Position numbers and translations under genes: made by a program. Positions 32,201 through 40,805 of a stretch of 64,000 bases of DNA are shown here, piece by piece. The stretch lies in contig NZ_CP029378.1 in the NCBI RefSeq assembly GCF_003268675.1, positions 7,812,001 through 7,876,000 of the forward strand, read 5' to 3'. Every line of letters starts with the position of its first letter. Position 1 is the stretch's first letter. The DNA comes from Streptomyces bacillaris (GTDB taxonomy: Bacteria; Actinomycetota; Actinomycetes; Streptomycetales; Streptomycetaceae). Under the pieces are notes generated by a model. The model was not told the DNA's origin, made no database searches, and saw only the letters and a list, made by a program, of their open reading frames with translations.

Positions 32201-34177
32201 TCACTTTTCGGTTCGGGCCGGGGTGGGCCAGGCTGCTTCGCGCAGGAGGCGCAGGCCGTTGAGTGCGACGATGACGGTGGAGCCCTCGTGTCCGGCGACA
32301 CCGAGCGGGAGCGGGAGAGTGCCGATCAGGTCCCAGGCGACCAGGGCGGCGATGAAGGTCCCGGCGATGGCCAGGTTCTGCAGGACGAGGCGGCGGGCCC
32401 TGCGGGACAGGGCCACGACGGCGGGGATGGCGGCGAGTTCGTCCCGGACGGCGACGGCGTCGGCGGTCTCCAGCGCGAGGTCGGAGCCGGCCTTGCCCAT
32501 GGCGATGCCGGTGTGCGCGGCCGCCAGTGCCGGGGCGTCGTTGACGCCGTCGCCGACGACCAGCACGCGCAGACCCTGCGCTTCCCACTCCCGTACGGCG
32601 GCGACCTTGTCCTGCGGGAGGAGGCCGGCACGCACGTCGGTGATGCCCACCTCGGCGGCCAGTCGGCGGGCGGCACGTTCGTTGTCACCGGTCAGGAGGG
32701 CGGGGGGCCGGCCGGTCAGTTCGGTGAGCGCCGCCACCGTGGCCTTCGCGTCCGGGCGCAGCCGGTCGGCGATGCCCAGCACGCCGGCCGGAGCGCCGTC
32801 GCGCAGGACCAGGACGGCGGTGCGGCCCTCGTCTTCCAGGGCCCGCACGTCGGCGGCCACGCCCAGCCTGCCGGCGGGGGCGAGGTGGGCCGGGGAACCC
32901 ACCTGGACGGTGGAGCCTGCGATGGTGGCGCTCACGCCGGCGCCGGGGGTGGAGGTGAAGTCGGTCGCCTCGGCGATGGCGAGGCCGCGCTCGCGGGCGG
33001 CCTGGACCACGGAACGGGCCAGTGGGTGTTCGCTGGGGTGCTCGGCTGCGGCCGCCAGTGCCAGCAGTGTGTCCTCGTCCAGGCCGGAGGCGGGCGCCGG
33101 GCGGCTGTCGGTGACGCGTGGGGTGCCCTCGGTCAGGGTGCCGGTCTTGTCCAGCGCCACCATGTCGGCCTGGCCCAGGCGCTCCATCACCACAGCGGAT
33201 TTGGCGAGCACGCCGTGGCGGCCGGCGTTGGCGATCGCGGACAGCAGTGGCGGCATCGTCGAGAGGACCACCGCGCACGGTGAGGCCACGATCATGAACG
33301 TCATCGCGCGCAGCAGTGCCGACTGGAGGCTGTCGCCGAAGGCGAGGGGGATGCCGAAGACGGCCAGGGTGGCGATGACCATGCCGACCGAGTACCGCTG
33401 CTCGATCTTCTCGATGAACAGCTGGGTCGGAGCCTTGGTCCGGGAGGCTTCCTCGACCATCTTCACGATCCGGGCGATCACCGAGTCGGCAGGGTCGCGC
33501 TGGACGCGCACGTGCAGGGCGCCCGTGCCGTTCACCGTGCCGGCGAAGACCTCGTCGCCCGCGTGTTTCGCGACCGGCAGGGGTTCGCCGGTGATGGTGG
33601 CCTGGTCGACATCGCTCGCCCCTTTCAGGACCCGTCCGTCGGCGCCGACCCGCTCGCCGGGCCGCACCAGGACCACGTCGCCGACGGCGAGGCGTTCTGC
33701 GTCCACCGTCTCCTCGGTGCCGTCCTCGCGCAGCCGGGTCGCGGTGGTGGGGGCGAGGTCGAGCAGACCGCGTACGGAATCCGCGGTGCGGGCGGTCGCG
33801 ACAGCTTCCAGGGCGCCGGAGGTGGCGAAGATGACGATCAGCAGTGCGCCGTCCAGCACCTGCCCGATGGCTGCGGCGCCGAGCGCGGCGACGACCATCA
33901 GCAGATCCACGTCCAGCGTTCTGTCCCGCAGGGCCTTCAGCCCCTCCCACCCCGGCTCCCAGCCGCCGGTGACATAAGTGGCGGCGAACAACGGGCCCCA
34001 CACCCAGACCGGTGCATCCAGCAGGTACACCGGAAGCGCGAGCAGGAACAGCACCACGGAGGCCAGGGCCCACCGCGCCTCCGGCATCGCCAGCAGGCGC
34101 GTACGCCGCCTCGGCGCCACCGGGCGCGACACCCCGGCGATCGTCGGCTCGGGCCGTTGATCCACGACAGAAGACAT
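32201..34177 (-). CDS. P1B-4-type heavy-metal-transporting ATPase (Ni/Co/Zn/Fe class)
   Basis: 658 residues from ATG at 34177 with AAGGG upstream. Standard P-type ATPase motifs are present: the membrane metal site IVASPCAVVLS (SPC rather than CPC), phosphorylation site DKTGTLTEG, ATP-binding-domain HP pair in EHPSEHPLAR, and hinge GDGVNDAPAL. SPC together with the last-helix motif GHEGSTVIVALNGLRL defines the P1B-4 subgroup, whose members export Co2+, Ni2+, Fe2+ or Zn2+. There is no N-terminal metal-binding domain, as usual for this subgroup. It is divergent from an NmtR-like sensor, the arrangement in which Mycobacterium tuberculosis NmtR controls CtpJ. Confidence 0.92.
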   Translation of the reverse strand: MSSVVDQRPEPTIAGVSRPVAPRRRTRLLAMPEARWALASVVLFLLALPVYLLDAPVWVWGPLFAATYVTGGWEPGWEGLKALRDRTLDVDLLMVVAALGAAAIGQVLDGALLIVIFATSGALEAVATARTADSVRGLLDLAPTTATRLREDGTEETVDAERLAVGDVVLVRPGERVGADGRVLKGASDVDQATITGEPLPVAKHAGDEVFAGTVNGTGALHVRVQRDPADSVIARIVKMVEEASRTKAPTQLFIEKIEQRYSVGMVIATLAVFGIPLAFGDSLQSALLRAMTFMIVASPCAVVLSTMPPLLSAIANAGRHGVLAKSAVVMERLGQADMVALDKTGTLTEGTPRVTDSRPAPASGLDEDTLLALAAAAEHPSEHPLARSVVQAARERGLAIAEATDFTSTPGAGVSATIAGSTVQVGSPAHLAPAGRLGVAADVRALEDEGRTAVLVLRDGAPAGVLGIADRLRPDAKATVAALTELTGRPPALLTGDNERAARRLAAEVGITDVRAGLLPQDKVAAVREWEAQGLRVLVVGDGVNDAPALAAAHTGIAMGKAGSDLALETADAVAVRDELAAIPAVVALSRRARRLVLQNLAIAGTFIAALVAWDLIGTLPLPLGVAGHEGSTVIVALNGLRLLREAAWPTPARTEK

Positions 34178-34234
34178 GACAAAGCAACCCTTCACGGGCG
34201 GACGACAGGCAACGCGCCCACCATACAGGAATGA

Positions 34235-34250
34235 ATGAACAGGTCTTCAT
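34235..34250. promoter_or_regulatory. SmtB/ArsR-type operator between ATPase and nmtR-like gene
   Basis: ATGAACAGGTCTTCAT contains the inverted repeat TGAA-N6-TTCA at 34236-34249, the core seen in operators of SmtB/ArsR metal sensors. It lies 58 bp before the ATPase start and 23 bp before the chosen nmtR start, so it could repress both divergent genes. Confidence 0.6.
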
Positions 34251-34272
34251 GTGTTGCGCGTATGATGACGCC

Positions 34273-34659
34273 ATGGGCCACGGAGCAGACGCCAGGAGCA
34301 GTGCCACCACCCGCGAGCGGCTCGACACGGTCGGCGCCACCGACGTCGCCGCCACCCTCCAGGCCCTCGCCACACCCTCCCGGCTGCACATCCTCGCCCG
34401 GCTTCAGGAAGGTCCCAGCTCCGTGGGCGACCTCGCAGACGCCGTCGGCATGGAAGCCTCCGCCTGCTCCCACCAGTTGCGCCTGCTGCGCAACCTCGGC
34501 CTGGTCACCGGGGAGCGCCACGGCCGGTCGATCATCTACGCCCTGTACGACCACCATGTGGCCGAGCTGCTGGAGCAGGCCCTCTACCACGTCGAGCACC
34601 TGCGCCTGGGTGTTCCCGACACGCCCGCGGAGGCGGCCGGGCCGGGCCTTGCCCGCTGA
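34273..34659 (+). CDS. nmtR: NmtR-like nickel/cobalt-sensing ArsR-family repressor
   Basis: 128 residues from ATG at 34273, giving the N-terminus MGHGAD, which matches the N-terminal GHG that takes part in metal binding in M. tuberculosis NmtR. A start at 34231 is possible but would place the operator inside the coding region. The winged helix includes LQALATPSRLHILARLQEGP and HQLRLLRNLGLVTGERHGRS. The alpha-5 metal ligands of NmtR (Asp91, His93, His104, His107) correspond to Asp93, His95, His106 and His109 here, with identical spacing; NmtR His109 is replaced by Arg. On metal binding it should release the operator and allow ATPase expression. Confidence 0.85.
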   Translation: MGHGADARSSATTRERLDTVGATDVAATLQALATPSRLHILARLQEGPSSVGDLADAVGMEASACSHQLRLLRNLGLVTGERHGRSIIYALYDHHVAELLEQALYHVEHLRLGVPDTPAEAAGPGLAR

Positions 34660-35200
34660 CACTGCTTCCCGAACCGGGAACGGGTAGCGGCTCGGGCCGC
34701 TAGGGCGAGCGGCTTCGGTCAGCAGTGAAAGCCGGGGCCGTCAGTGCTCAGCCTCTGCACGCCGGGGCCTGAACGTCGGCCGACGGGGTGCAGGCCGGGC
34801 CGGCGGGTCGGCGCCGCGGACGTACTCGACCTCAAGGAGTTGACGTTGGCCGCGCTCTGGGATCCGACCGTTCGCACCCGCTTCATCAGCCCCGCATTCG
34901 CGGCGCTCTGTCGGACTTCGGTGTGACCTTGCCCGGCGCCCTGATGGGCCGCACATAGGCAGCGTTGTCCTCGCCCAGGTCCCGCTGGTGAGGGTGTAGG
35001 TGCTGGGGTGCGGGTTGGGGAAGGTCAGGCCCAGATCCGGGAAGCTCAACTGAGTCAGCCCGGCCGGTTCTCCGGCCGGGCTGACGTGCGTGACGGGCGA
35101 ACGGTGGAGGTCCCAGCGGGACGGGGGCCGTCCAAGGACTACCGGCGTGTTCTTGCTTGCCCGGTCACGGCATTGGTGTGGTGTCTGCTGTTCGCTGCCG
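34660..35200. other. intergenic region with hairpin at 35054-35085
   Basis: 540 bp between convergent units. Frames are shadows; a minus-strand stretch near 34980-35049 (SFPDLGLTFPNPHPSTYTL) is protein-like but isolated. The hairpin is a likely terminator. Confidence 0.35.
35054..35085. terminator. perfect 14-bp hairpin terminator
   Basis: GTCAGCCCGGCCGG at 35054-35067 pairs with CCGGCCGGGCTGAC at 35072-35085, loop TTCT. It is 116 bp beyond the stop of the interrupted RCC1 gene and could end transcripts from either side. Confidence 0.65.
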
Positions 35201-36081
35201 CTATCCGGCGAGGCTGAAGGCTCCGCCTGCGGCGATCAGTGAGACGCTGCTGAGGCTGTTGATGGGGGTGGTGAGCGCGGTGCGGTCGGTGGCGGTGCCG
35301 TCGCCGAGCTGGCCGTTGTTGTTGTAGCCGACGGCGCTGACCTTGCCGTCGCGGTCGAGGACGAGGGTGTGGTAGTGGCCGGCGGAGATGGCGCGGGTGT
35401 TGGTGGCGCCATCCAGGGTGATGGGGGCGGGGCGGTTGGTGAGGGTGCCGTCGCCCTGCTGGCCCTGCGCGTTGTAGCCCCAGGTCTTGACGGTGCCGTC
35501 GGCGAGGCGGGCGACGCTGTGGTAGATGCCGGCGCTGATGTCGCGCGCGGTCGCGATGGCGTCGACCTTCACGGGAGTGAGGCGCTGAGTGGAGGAGTTG
35601 TCGCCGAGCTGGCCTTCGGAGCCGCGGCCCCAGGCCCAGACGGTGCCGTCAGCGAGACGGGCGAGGCTGTGGACATTGCCACCGGCAACGCTGCGGACGT
35701 TGGCCAGACCGGTCACGGTGACCGGGGTGGTGCGGGTCGCGGCGCTGTTGTCGCCGAGTTGGCCGTTGCCGTTGAGGCCCCATGCCTTGACGGTGCCGTC
35801 GGCGAGGACGGCCAGGCTGTGGGCGCCCCCGGCGGCGATGGCCTCGACGTCGGTGAGACCGGCTACGGTGACCGGGGTGGTGCGGGTGGCAAGGCTGTTG
35901 TCGCCGAGCTGGCCGCTGGAGTTGAGACCCCAGGCGCGCACGGTGCCGTCGGCGAGCAGCGCCAGGCTGTGGTTGGAACCGGCCGCGATGGCGACCACGC
36001 CCCGCAGTCTGAGCTGTACTGAGATTTGTGGAGTCCCTGATGCCAGGGTTACGGTCCTGGCGAAGGAGATCCACCAGCACC

Positions 36082-36393
36082 ATGGCAGCACCCCGTAAAT
36101 ATCCGGACGAACTGCGCGAGCGCGCGATTCGCGAGGTCCGCACCACCGGCCGCCCGATCGCGCACGTCGCGAAGGACCTGGGCATCCACAAGGAGGCCTT
36201 GCGCGGCTGGGTCCGCCAGGCCGAGGCCGACCGCGGCGAGCGGGACGACCGGCTCACCACCGCAGAGCTCGACGAGCTCAAGCAACTCCGTAAAGAAGTA
36301 GCGGAGCTGCGGCGGGCGAACGAGATCCTGAAAGCCGCCTCGGTGTTTTTTGCCCAGGAGATCGACCGTCCCCGGACGAGGCCGAGCAGGTGA
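36082..36393 (+). CDS. IS3-family transposase OrfA
   Basis: 103 residues. Begins MAAPRKYPDELRERAIREVR, the helix-turn-helix that recognises the IS ends (HVAKDLGIHKEALRGWVRQA), followed by a leucine-zipper-like helix (LDELKQLRKEVAELRRANEI). The site GAAGGAG is rather far upstream of the ATG at 36082. The run TTTTTTG at 36346-36352 near its end is a slippery site at which -1 frameshifting would give the OrfAB transposase. Confidence 0.9.
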   Translation: MAAPRKYPDELRERAIREVRTTGRPIAHVAKDLGIHKEALRGWVRQAEADRGERDDRLTTAELDELKQLRKEVAELRRANEILKAASVFFAQEIDRPRTRPSR

Positions 36394-37274
36394 TCGACCA
36401 CCTGCGTGGACACGGCCTCGGGGTCGATCCCGTCTGCCGGGTGCTGGACCTGTCTCCGTCGACGTACTTCGCCCGCAAGAAGCGGCCGAAGTCGGCCCGT
36501 CGGCTCCGCGACGAGCAGCTCATGCCTCTGATCGAGGAGGTCCACGCGGACTCGGGCGGCACCTATGGCGCCCGCCGGATCACGCGGGCCCTGGGCCGCC
36601 GGGGCGTCGAGGTGGCCCGCTGCACGGTCGAGCGGCTGATGGCCGAGCTGGGCCTGGAGGGCGTCATCCGTGGCCGGCGCCGCCGCACCACGGTCCCGGA
36701 GCCGTCGGCGCCGCGTCCGCCGGACCTGGTCGACCGCGACTTCACCGCCTCGCGGCCCGATCAGCTGTGGGTCGCGGACATGACCTATGTCCGCACCTGG
36801 TCGGGATGGATGTATGTGGCATTCGTCCTGGACGTGTACTCGCGGATGATCGTCGGCTGGCAGGTCGCGAACCACATGCGGACCGAACTCCCTCTGGACG
36901 CCCTGGAGATGGCGCTCTGGCGGCGTCGGATCAAGAAGGACTCCGGACTGATCCACCACAGCGATCGCGGGTCGCAATACGTGTCAATTCGGTATACCGA
37001 CCGGCTCGCGGACATCGGCGCCTCCGCCTCCGTCGGGTCGGTCGCGGACTCGTATGACAACGCGATGGCCGAGGCGCTGAACGGGACCTTCAAGGCCGAG
37101 CTGATCGAGATGCAGGGTCCTTGGAAGGACGTCGAGCAGGTCGAGCGGGCGATCTTCCAGTGGGTCACCTGGTACAACGAGGAACGTCTGCACTCCGCGC
37201 TCGACTACGTGCCGCCGGCCGAGCACGAGGAAGCCTTCTGGCGCAGCCAGGAGCAAACCCCGCAGTCCGCCTGA
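36390..37274 (+). CDS. IS3-family transposase OrfB (DDE integrase-type)
   Basis: 294 residues if counted from GTG at 36390, which overlaps the OrfA stop; it is in the -1 frame and is probably made as an OrfAB fusion after slippage at 36346. It contains the HTH_21 segment (GGTYGARRITRALGRRGVEV) and an rve catalytic core with the DDE residues in WVADMTYV, IHHSDRGSQYVS and NAMAEALNGTFKAELI. All catalytic motifs are intact, so the element may be active. Confidence 0.92.
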   Translation: MIDHLRGHGLGVDPVCRVLDLSPSTYFARKKRPKSARRLRDEQLMPLIEEVHADSGGTYGARRITRALGRRGVEVARCTVERLMAELGLEGVIRGRRRRTTVPEPSAPRPPDLVDRDFTASRPDQLWVADMTYVRTWSGWMYVAFVLDVYSRMIVGWQVANHMRTELPLDALEMALWRRRIKKDSGLIHHSDRGSQYVSIRYTDRLADIGASASVGSVADSYDNAMAEALNGTFKAELIEMQGPWKDVEQVERAIFQWVTWYNEERLHSALDYVPPAEHEEAFWRSQEQTPQSA

Positions 37275-37669
37275 ACCAATCAAGATCGGACTCTACGAAA
37301 CTCGGGGCAGCTCAGTCCGGTGACGGTGGACGCCTGGTCCTGGTTGGTGGCGGTGCCGATACCGAGCTGGCCGCTGGTGTTGAGACCCCAGCTCTCCACG
37401 GTGCCGTTGGAGAGCAGGGCGAGGCTGTGGCTGGCTCCGGCCGCGATGCTCTCGATGTCGGCGCCGGTGAGCCCCGGCACGGTCACGGGCTTGTACTTGG
37501 CGTTGGCGACCACGCCGCCGAGCTGGTAGCTCTCGTTGGCGCCCCAGCCCTTGAGCCGCCCTTCCTGTGCGGTGGCGGCCGAGGGCCAGACCATCAAGGT
37601 CACCAGCAGCGCCAGCAGGCCCGCGAGAAGCGGGGCGCTGCGGCTACGGCCGCGGAGAAGTGCGTTCAT

Positions 37670-38177
37670 GTCGGTCCTTAGCGATGATGTGGCGCAGGCA
37701 GGCAGCGAAGCCGAACCATTGCGCATAGTAATGACGCGGTCACTATAGGCATCCACTCGGGAGGCGCCCCGCCCTGCCAGTGGCTCCTCACACGGGCAGG
37801 GCGCGTACCCCGACGTGCGGTTGAGGCGAGCTGCGGTGACGGCCGGCCACCGGGCTTTGCTGCCGTGGCCCCGTACGGAGACCGGCCATCCTCGTGCCCG
37901 GCATGCCACTTCGGGCCCCAGCAGAGACACAGCGTGCCCACGGTCATTCCTGCTGTCGGGCGGCTTCCTTCACTCGTTCCGGGTTTTGCGTCGCAGAGGG
38001 GGACTCCGTCGCCCACACCGGTGTCCCTGCCGATCAGGTTGACCCGGCAGCCGACGGTGAACTGCGCAAAAGGTCGTCTCTGCCGTGACCGGCCGGGGTC
38101 CGCTGTTGCGTGCTCCCGGCCCGGCCTGTGGGCATGGTGATGGTGCGCCAGGTGTTCTTGGAGCTGCCGCTGGGGGC
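37670..38177. other. intergenic region with promoter-like palindrome
   Basis: About 510 bp. Near 37725-37747, upstream of the RCC1 gene, the sequence TAGTAATGACGCGGTCACTA is partly palindromic and AT-rich and may be its promoter or operator. The rest (37750-38177) contains only shadow frames. Confidence 0.35.
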
Positions 38178-38933
38178 TCAGGCGTTCAGGAACGTCTCGA
38201 GGCTGGTGGACAGGGCCACAGGTGTCTCGTGCATGGGGTAGTGGCCGCTGTTGGAGATCTCCTCCAGTTCGGCGTTCGGATAGTGGCTGAGCCACGTGGC
38301 GCGCATCGCGTCGGCCGTCAGGGCGAGGTCGTGCTCCCCGACGATGACCTTGACCGGAACGGGGTTGCCGGTGATCCGTTCCGTGAGGTCGGCGGTGACC
38401 CAGTCCTTCACGTAACCGCCGAACGCCTCCCGCGTCGACCACTCCAGCGAGCGGTCGACCATCAGGTCCACCCACACCCGGCAAGCGCGCCGGCCGGTGA
38501 CCAGGTCCACGATGGCCCGTCGCTTGTCGCGGTCCTGCGCGGCACCGTAGAACAGCGCCTCTCCATCGGCGTCCAGCGGATAGGCTCCGGCAGGGACCGG
38601 GGCCAGGCCGACCAGCTTCCGTACCCGGTGCGGGGCCTGGGCCAGCACCTCCTGGGCCGCCTTGCCGCCCATCGAGTGGCCGACGAGGGAAAAGCTCTCC
38701 CAGCCGAGCTCGTCGGCCAGGGCGAGGGCGTCCCCGGCGATCTCGGCGAGCGTGTACGTGCCGGTGACATGCTTGCGGTCCCCGTAGCCGCGGTAGTCGA
38801 GGAAGGCGTAGCTGAAGGTGTCGCCGTCCAGGTAGTCCAGGAAGGGCCCCCAGCCGGCGCTGGTGCCGAACCAGTCGTGGAGCGCCAGCACTTTGTGGTC
38901 ACCTGAACCGATCAGGCGGTGGGGAATGCTCAT
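38178..38933 (-). CDS. alpha/beta hydrolase
   Basis: 251 residues from ATG at 38933, five bases after GAGGAAG. A classical alpha/beta hydrolase: oxyanion region LALHDWFGTSAGWGPF, nucleophile Ser in SLVGHSMGGKAA, acid Asp in VIVGEHDLALTA and His in ISNSGHYPMHETP. No signal peptide, so cytoplasmic. The substrate is not evident. It is divergent from a second hydrolase at 39328 across a 394-bp gap. Confidence 0.85.
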   Translation of the reverse strand: MSIPHRLIGSGDHKVLALHDWFGTSAGWGPFLDYLDGDTFSYAFLDYRGYGDRKHVTGTYTLAEIAGDALALADELGWESFSLVGHSMGGKAAQEVLAQAPHRVRKLVGLAPVPAGAYPLDADGEALFYGAAQDRDKRRAIVDLVTGRRACRVWVDLMVDRSLEWSTREAFGGYVKDWVTADLTERITGNPVPVKVIVGEHDLALTADAMRATWLSHYPNAELEEISNSGHYPMHETPVALSTSLETFLNA

Positions 38934-39327
38934 GGCGGGCTTCCTCTCGTCGTTGCGGGCGAAGGGTTCGCTTTCCTCCGGGAGCGCGCCCTTCCAGGTC
39001 AGGTCCCCCGAGTCCGGCAAGTGAGCTTGAGCGTCCTGGGAGGCGTCTGCGCCCGGTCGTCTCGCCGTTGCCTACCCAGCGGGTGTCCTCGCCGATCTCT
39101 GCGCACGCACTCCGTTCATGCGGTCGTGCGCCGAACCGGATCCGGTAGGGGCGCTGAGGTGCGCAACGGACGACGGGACCGGGCAGGCGGTCCGTTCGCG
39201 CCCGTCAACCGCTCCCGGCTGTGCTCCATCAGATGTGGTGAACCCCGCAGATCAGAGGCCTGATGTGCCCGCATCTCCTCCATGATGACGACGTCTCACC
39301 CGCCCCCCTGCCATCAGGAGTACGACC
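38934..39327. other. divergent promoter region between two hydrolases
   Basis: 394 bp between divergently transcribed hydrolase genes. No coding features. It must hold both promoters but I see no distinct operator. Confidence 0.35.
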
Positions 39328-40533
39328 ATGTCCGAAACAGCCGAGCCCAACGTCGGTTCGTTCAGCATCGGCGGTCTTCTGACCGCCGAACGCGCCGGGG
39401 CGATCGAGGTACCGGAGCACGACGAGTGGCCCCTGCCGAACGGCTTCGCCTGGATCTTCCGCGGTGAGGGCAACAGCTCTCTCACCCGGCCCATGATCAT
39501 GGCCGACGGCTTCAACCTCGGCCGGAGCAAGCTCGACGTGCTCTACGACGGGCTCGAGAACAACGGATACCCCTTCATCTCCGAGCTGCGCCGGCGCGGC
39601 AGGGACGTGATCCTGCTCGGCTTCGAGGAGCGCAGCGCGTCGATCCTGGACAACGCTCAGGCGGCCGAGGCCGCCATCATGCGGGCCACCGCCGAGCAGC
39701 AAGGTGACGCGCCCCTGGTCGTGGGCGGCTTCAGCATGGGCGGCATCGTCACCCGCTTCGCACTCGCTCGTCTCGAGGAGCAGCGCGTCAACCACCGGAC
39801 CGCGCTGTACTTCTCCTACGACAGCCCCCACCGCGGCGCCTCCATCCCGGTGGGCGTGCAGGCGTTCTCCCACTTCATCCCGTTCCCGAACGACTTCGCC
39901 CGGCAGATGAACAGCCCGGCCGCACGCCAGATGCTGTGGCAGCACTACGACAAGGACACCGGCAAGATCGGCATCGCCCCGGAGCGCACGGAGTTCCTGG
40001 CCTCCCTGGAGCGACTGGGTGGGTGGCCGATGATCCCGCGCAAGATCGCCGTGGCCAACGGCCGCGCGGACGGGACCGGCCTGCCGGACGTGACGCCCGG
40101 CGAAACCGCTCTGCGGATCGAGCGGATCTACCCGGGCACCACCTTCTACACCCAGGCCCAAGGCGACGACACGACGGTCGCCTACCTCAACCGCAGGTTC
40201 CCCAAGGCCGAGAAGACCATCACGACCGACGGCTTCCCGGAGCTGGACGGTGCACCGGGCGGAACCCTGCACACCTACAAGATCCTCGCCGACACCCTGG
40301 AGAAGCTCGGCGGCAAAGCGGACCTGCGGCACGAGGACGTGTGCTTCGTCCCCTCAGTCAGCGCGGTCGCGATCCGCGACATCGACAAGCAGGAGCACCT
40401 GTACCGCAGCATCGGCGAAGCCGACGCGGAGGAAAGCGAGCTGGACAGCTTCCTCTGCTCCACCACGACCACCGCGCACACAGCCATCACCGAGCAGCTG
40501 TGCACCTGGATCATGGACCAGCTCCCCCACTGA
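39328..40533 (+). CDS. lipase/esterase-like alpha/beta hydrolase
   Basis: 401 residues from ATG at 39328, seven bases after AGGAG. The central part fits an alpha/beta hydrolase with nucleophile Ser in VVGGFSMGGIVTRFAL and the following ALYFSYDSPHRGASIPVG. The preceding strand RPMIMADGFNLGRSKLDVL would form the oxyanion side. The C-terminal third (DTLEKLGGKADLRHEDVCFV to the end) is less recognisable. No signal peptide is seen, which is unusual for a lipase. It ends with a strong terminator at 40602-40634. Confidence 0.78.
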   Translation: MSETAEPNVGSFSIGGLLTAERAGAIEVPEHDEWPLPNGFAWIFRGEGNSSLTRPMIMADGFNLGRSKLDVLYDGLENNGYPFISELRRRGRDVILLGFEERSASILDNAQAAEAAIMRATAEQQGDAPLVVGGFSMGGIVTRFALARLEEQRVNHRTALYFSYDSPHRGASIPVGVQAFSHFIPFPNDFARQMNSPAARQMLWQHYDKDTGKIGIAPERTEFLASLERLGGWPMIPRKIAVANGRADGTGLPDVTPGETALRIERIYPGTTFYTQAQGDDTTVAYLNRRFPKAEKTITTDGFPELDGAPGGTLHTYKILADTLEKLGGKADLRHEDVCFVPSVSAVAIRDIDKQEHLYRSIGEADAEESELDSFLCSTTTTAHTAITEQLCTWIMDQLPH

Positions 40534-40601
40534 CCGCCCAAGCGCCCATCGGGACAGCCGACCGCCCGTGGCGGGGTCGGTCACACGGCATGATCGGAGC
40601 A

Positions 40602-40634
40602 GCCGTACCGGCGAACACTCCTCGCCGGTACGGC
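40602..40634 (+). terminator. terminator hairpin
   Basis: A perfect 13-bp stem, GCCGTACCGGCGA at 40602-40614 and TCGCCGGTACGGC at 40622-40634, 7-nt loop, between the convergent esterase and FAD oxidoreductase genes; it could serve both. Confidence 0.75.
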
Positions 40635-40805
40635 ACTCACACATGCCGCAGGACCGCGCTGTCAGCTGAGCCAGCAGGACCCTTCAACGACCCGGATGCG
40701 GGTGCCGTGGCTGATCCTCGGGATCTGGCCCGGGCAGGAGGAACGCGCCGGTCCAGATGGAGGCGTACGGCCGACGCCTCAATGAAGGTCGTCACCATGT
40801 CTCCC

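Larger units (their letters stand above)
36010..37314 (+). mobile_element. IS3-family insertion sequence (complete)
   Basis: 1305 bp. The left end TGAGCTGTACTGAGATTTGT and the inverted right end TGAGCTGCCCCGAGTTTCGT continue into GGAGTC/AGAGTC, 20 of 26 positions matching. Flanking GTC on both sides (36007-36009 and 37315-37317) is a 3-bp target duplication, usual for IS3. It carries orfA and orfB in a -1 relation. A second, partial copy of the same element (identical wherever compared) is at 55125-55464. Confidence 0.92.
35201..37669 (-). pseudogene. secreted RCC1-repeat protein gene interrupted by an IS3-family element
   Basis: The 5' part (37315-37669) starts at ATG 37669 after AAGGA, encodes a signal peptide (MNALLRGRSRSAPLLAGLLA then LLVTLMVWPSAATAQ) and the first two RCC1 repeats. 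The 3' part (35201-36009) encodes further repeats of about 50 residues such as HSLALLADGTVRAWGLNSSG followed by QLGDN. Removing 36010-37314 plus one copy of the 3-bp duplication GTC joins ACCG to GACTGCGGGG and restores the frame as STVTGLRGVVAIAAG. The intact protein would have about 385 residues, a secreted seven-bladed-type propeller. Its sequence shows no other damage, so the insertion is recent. Confidence 0.88.

Noticed and set aside
34741..35049. 102-codon minus-strand frame
   Set aside because: No ribosome site or family, Arg/Pro-rich composition, and it covers a region between convergent units.
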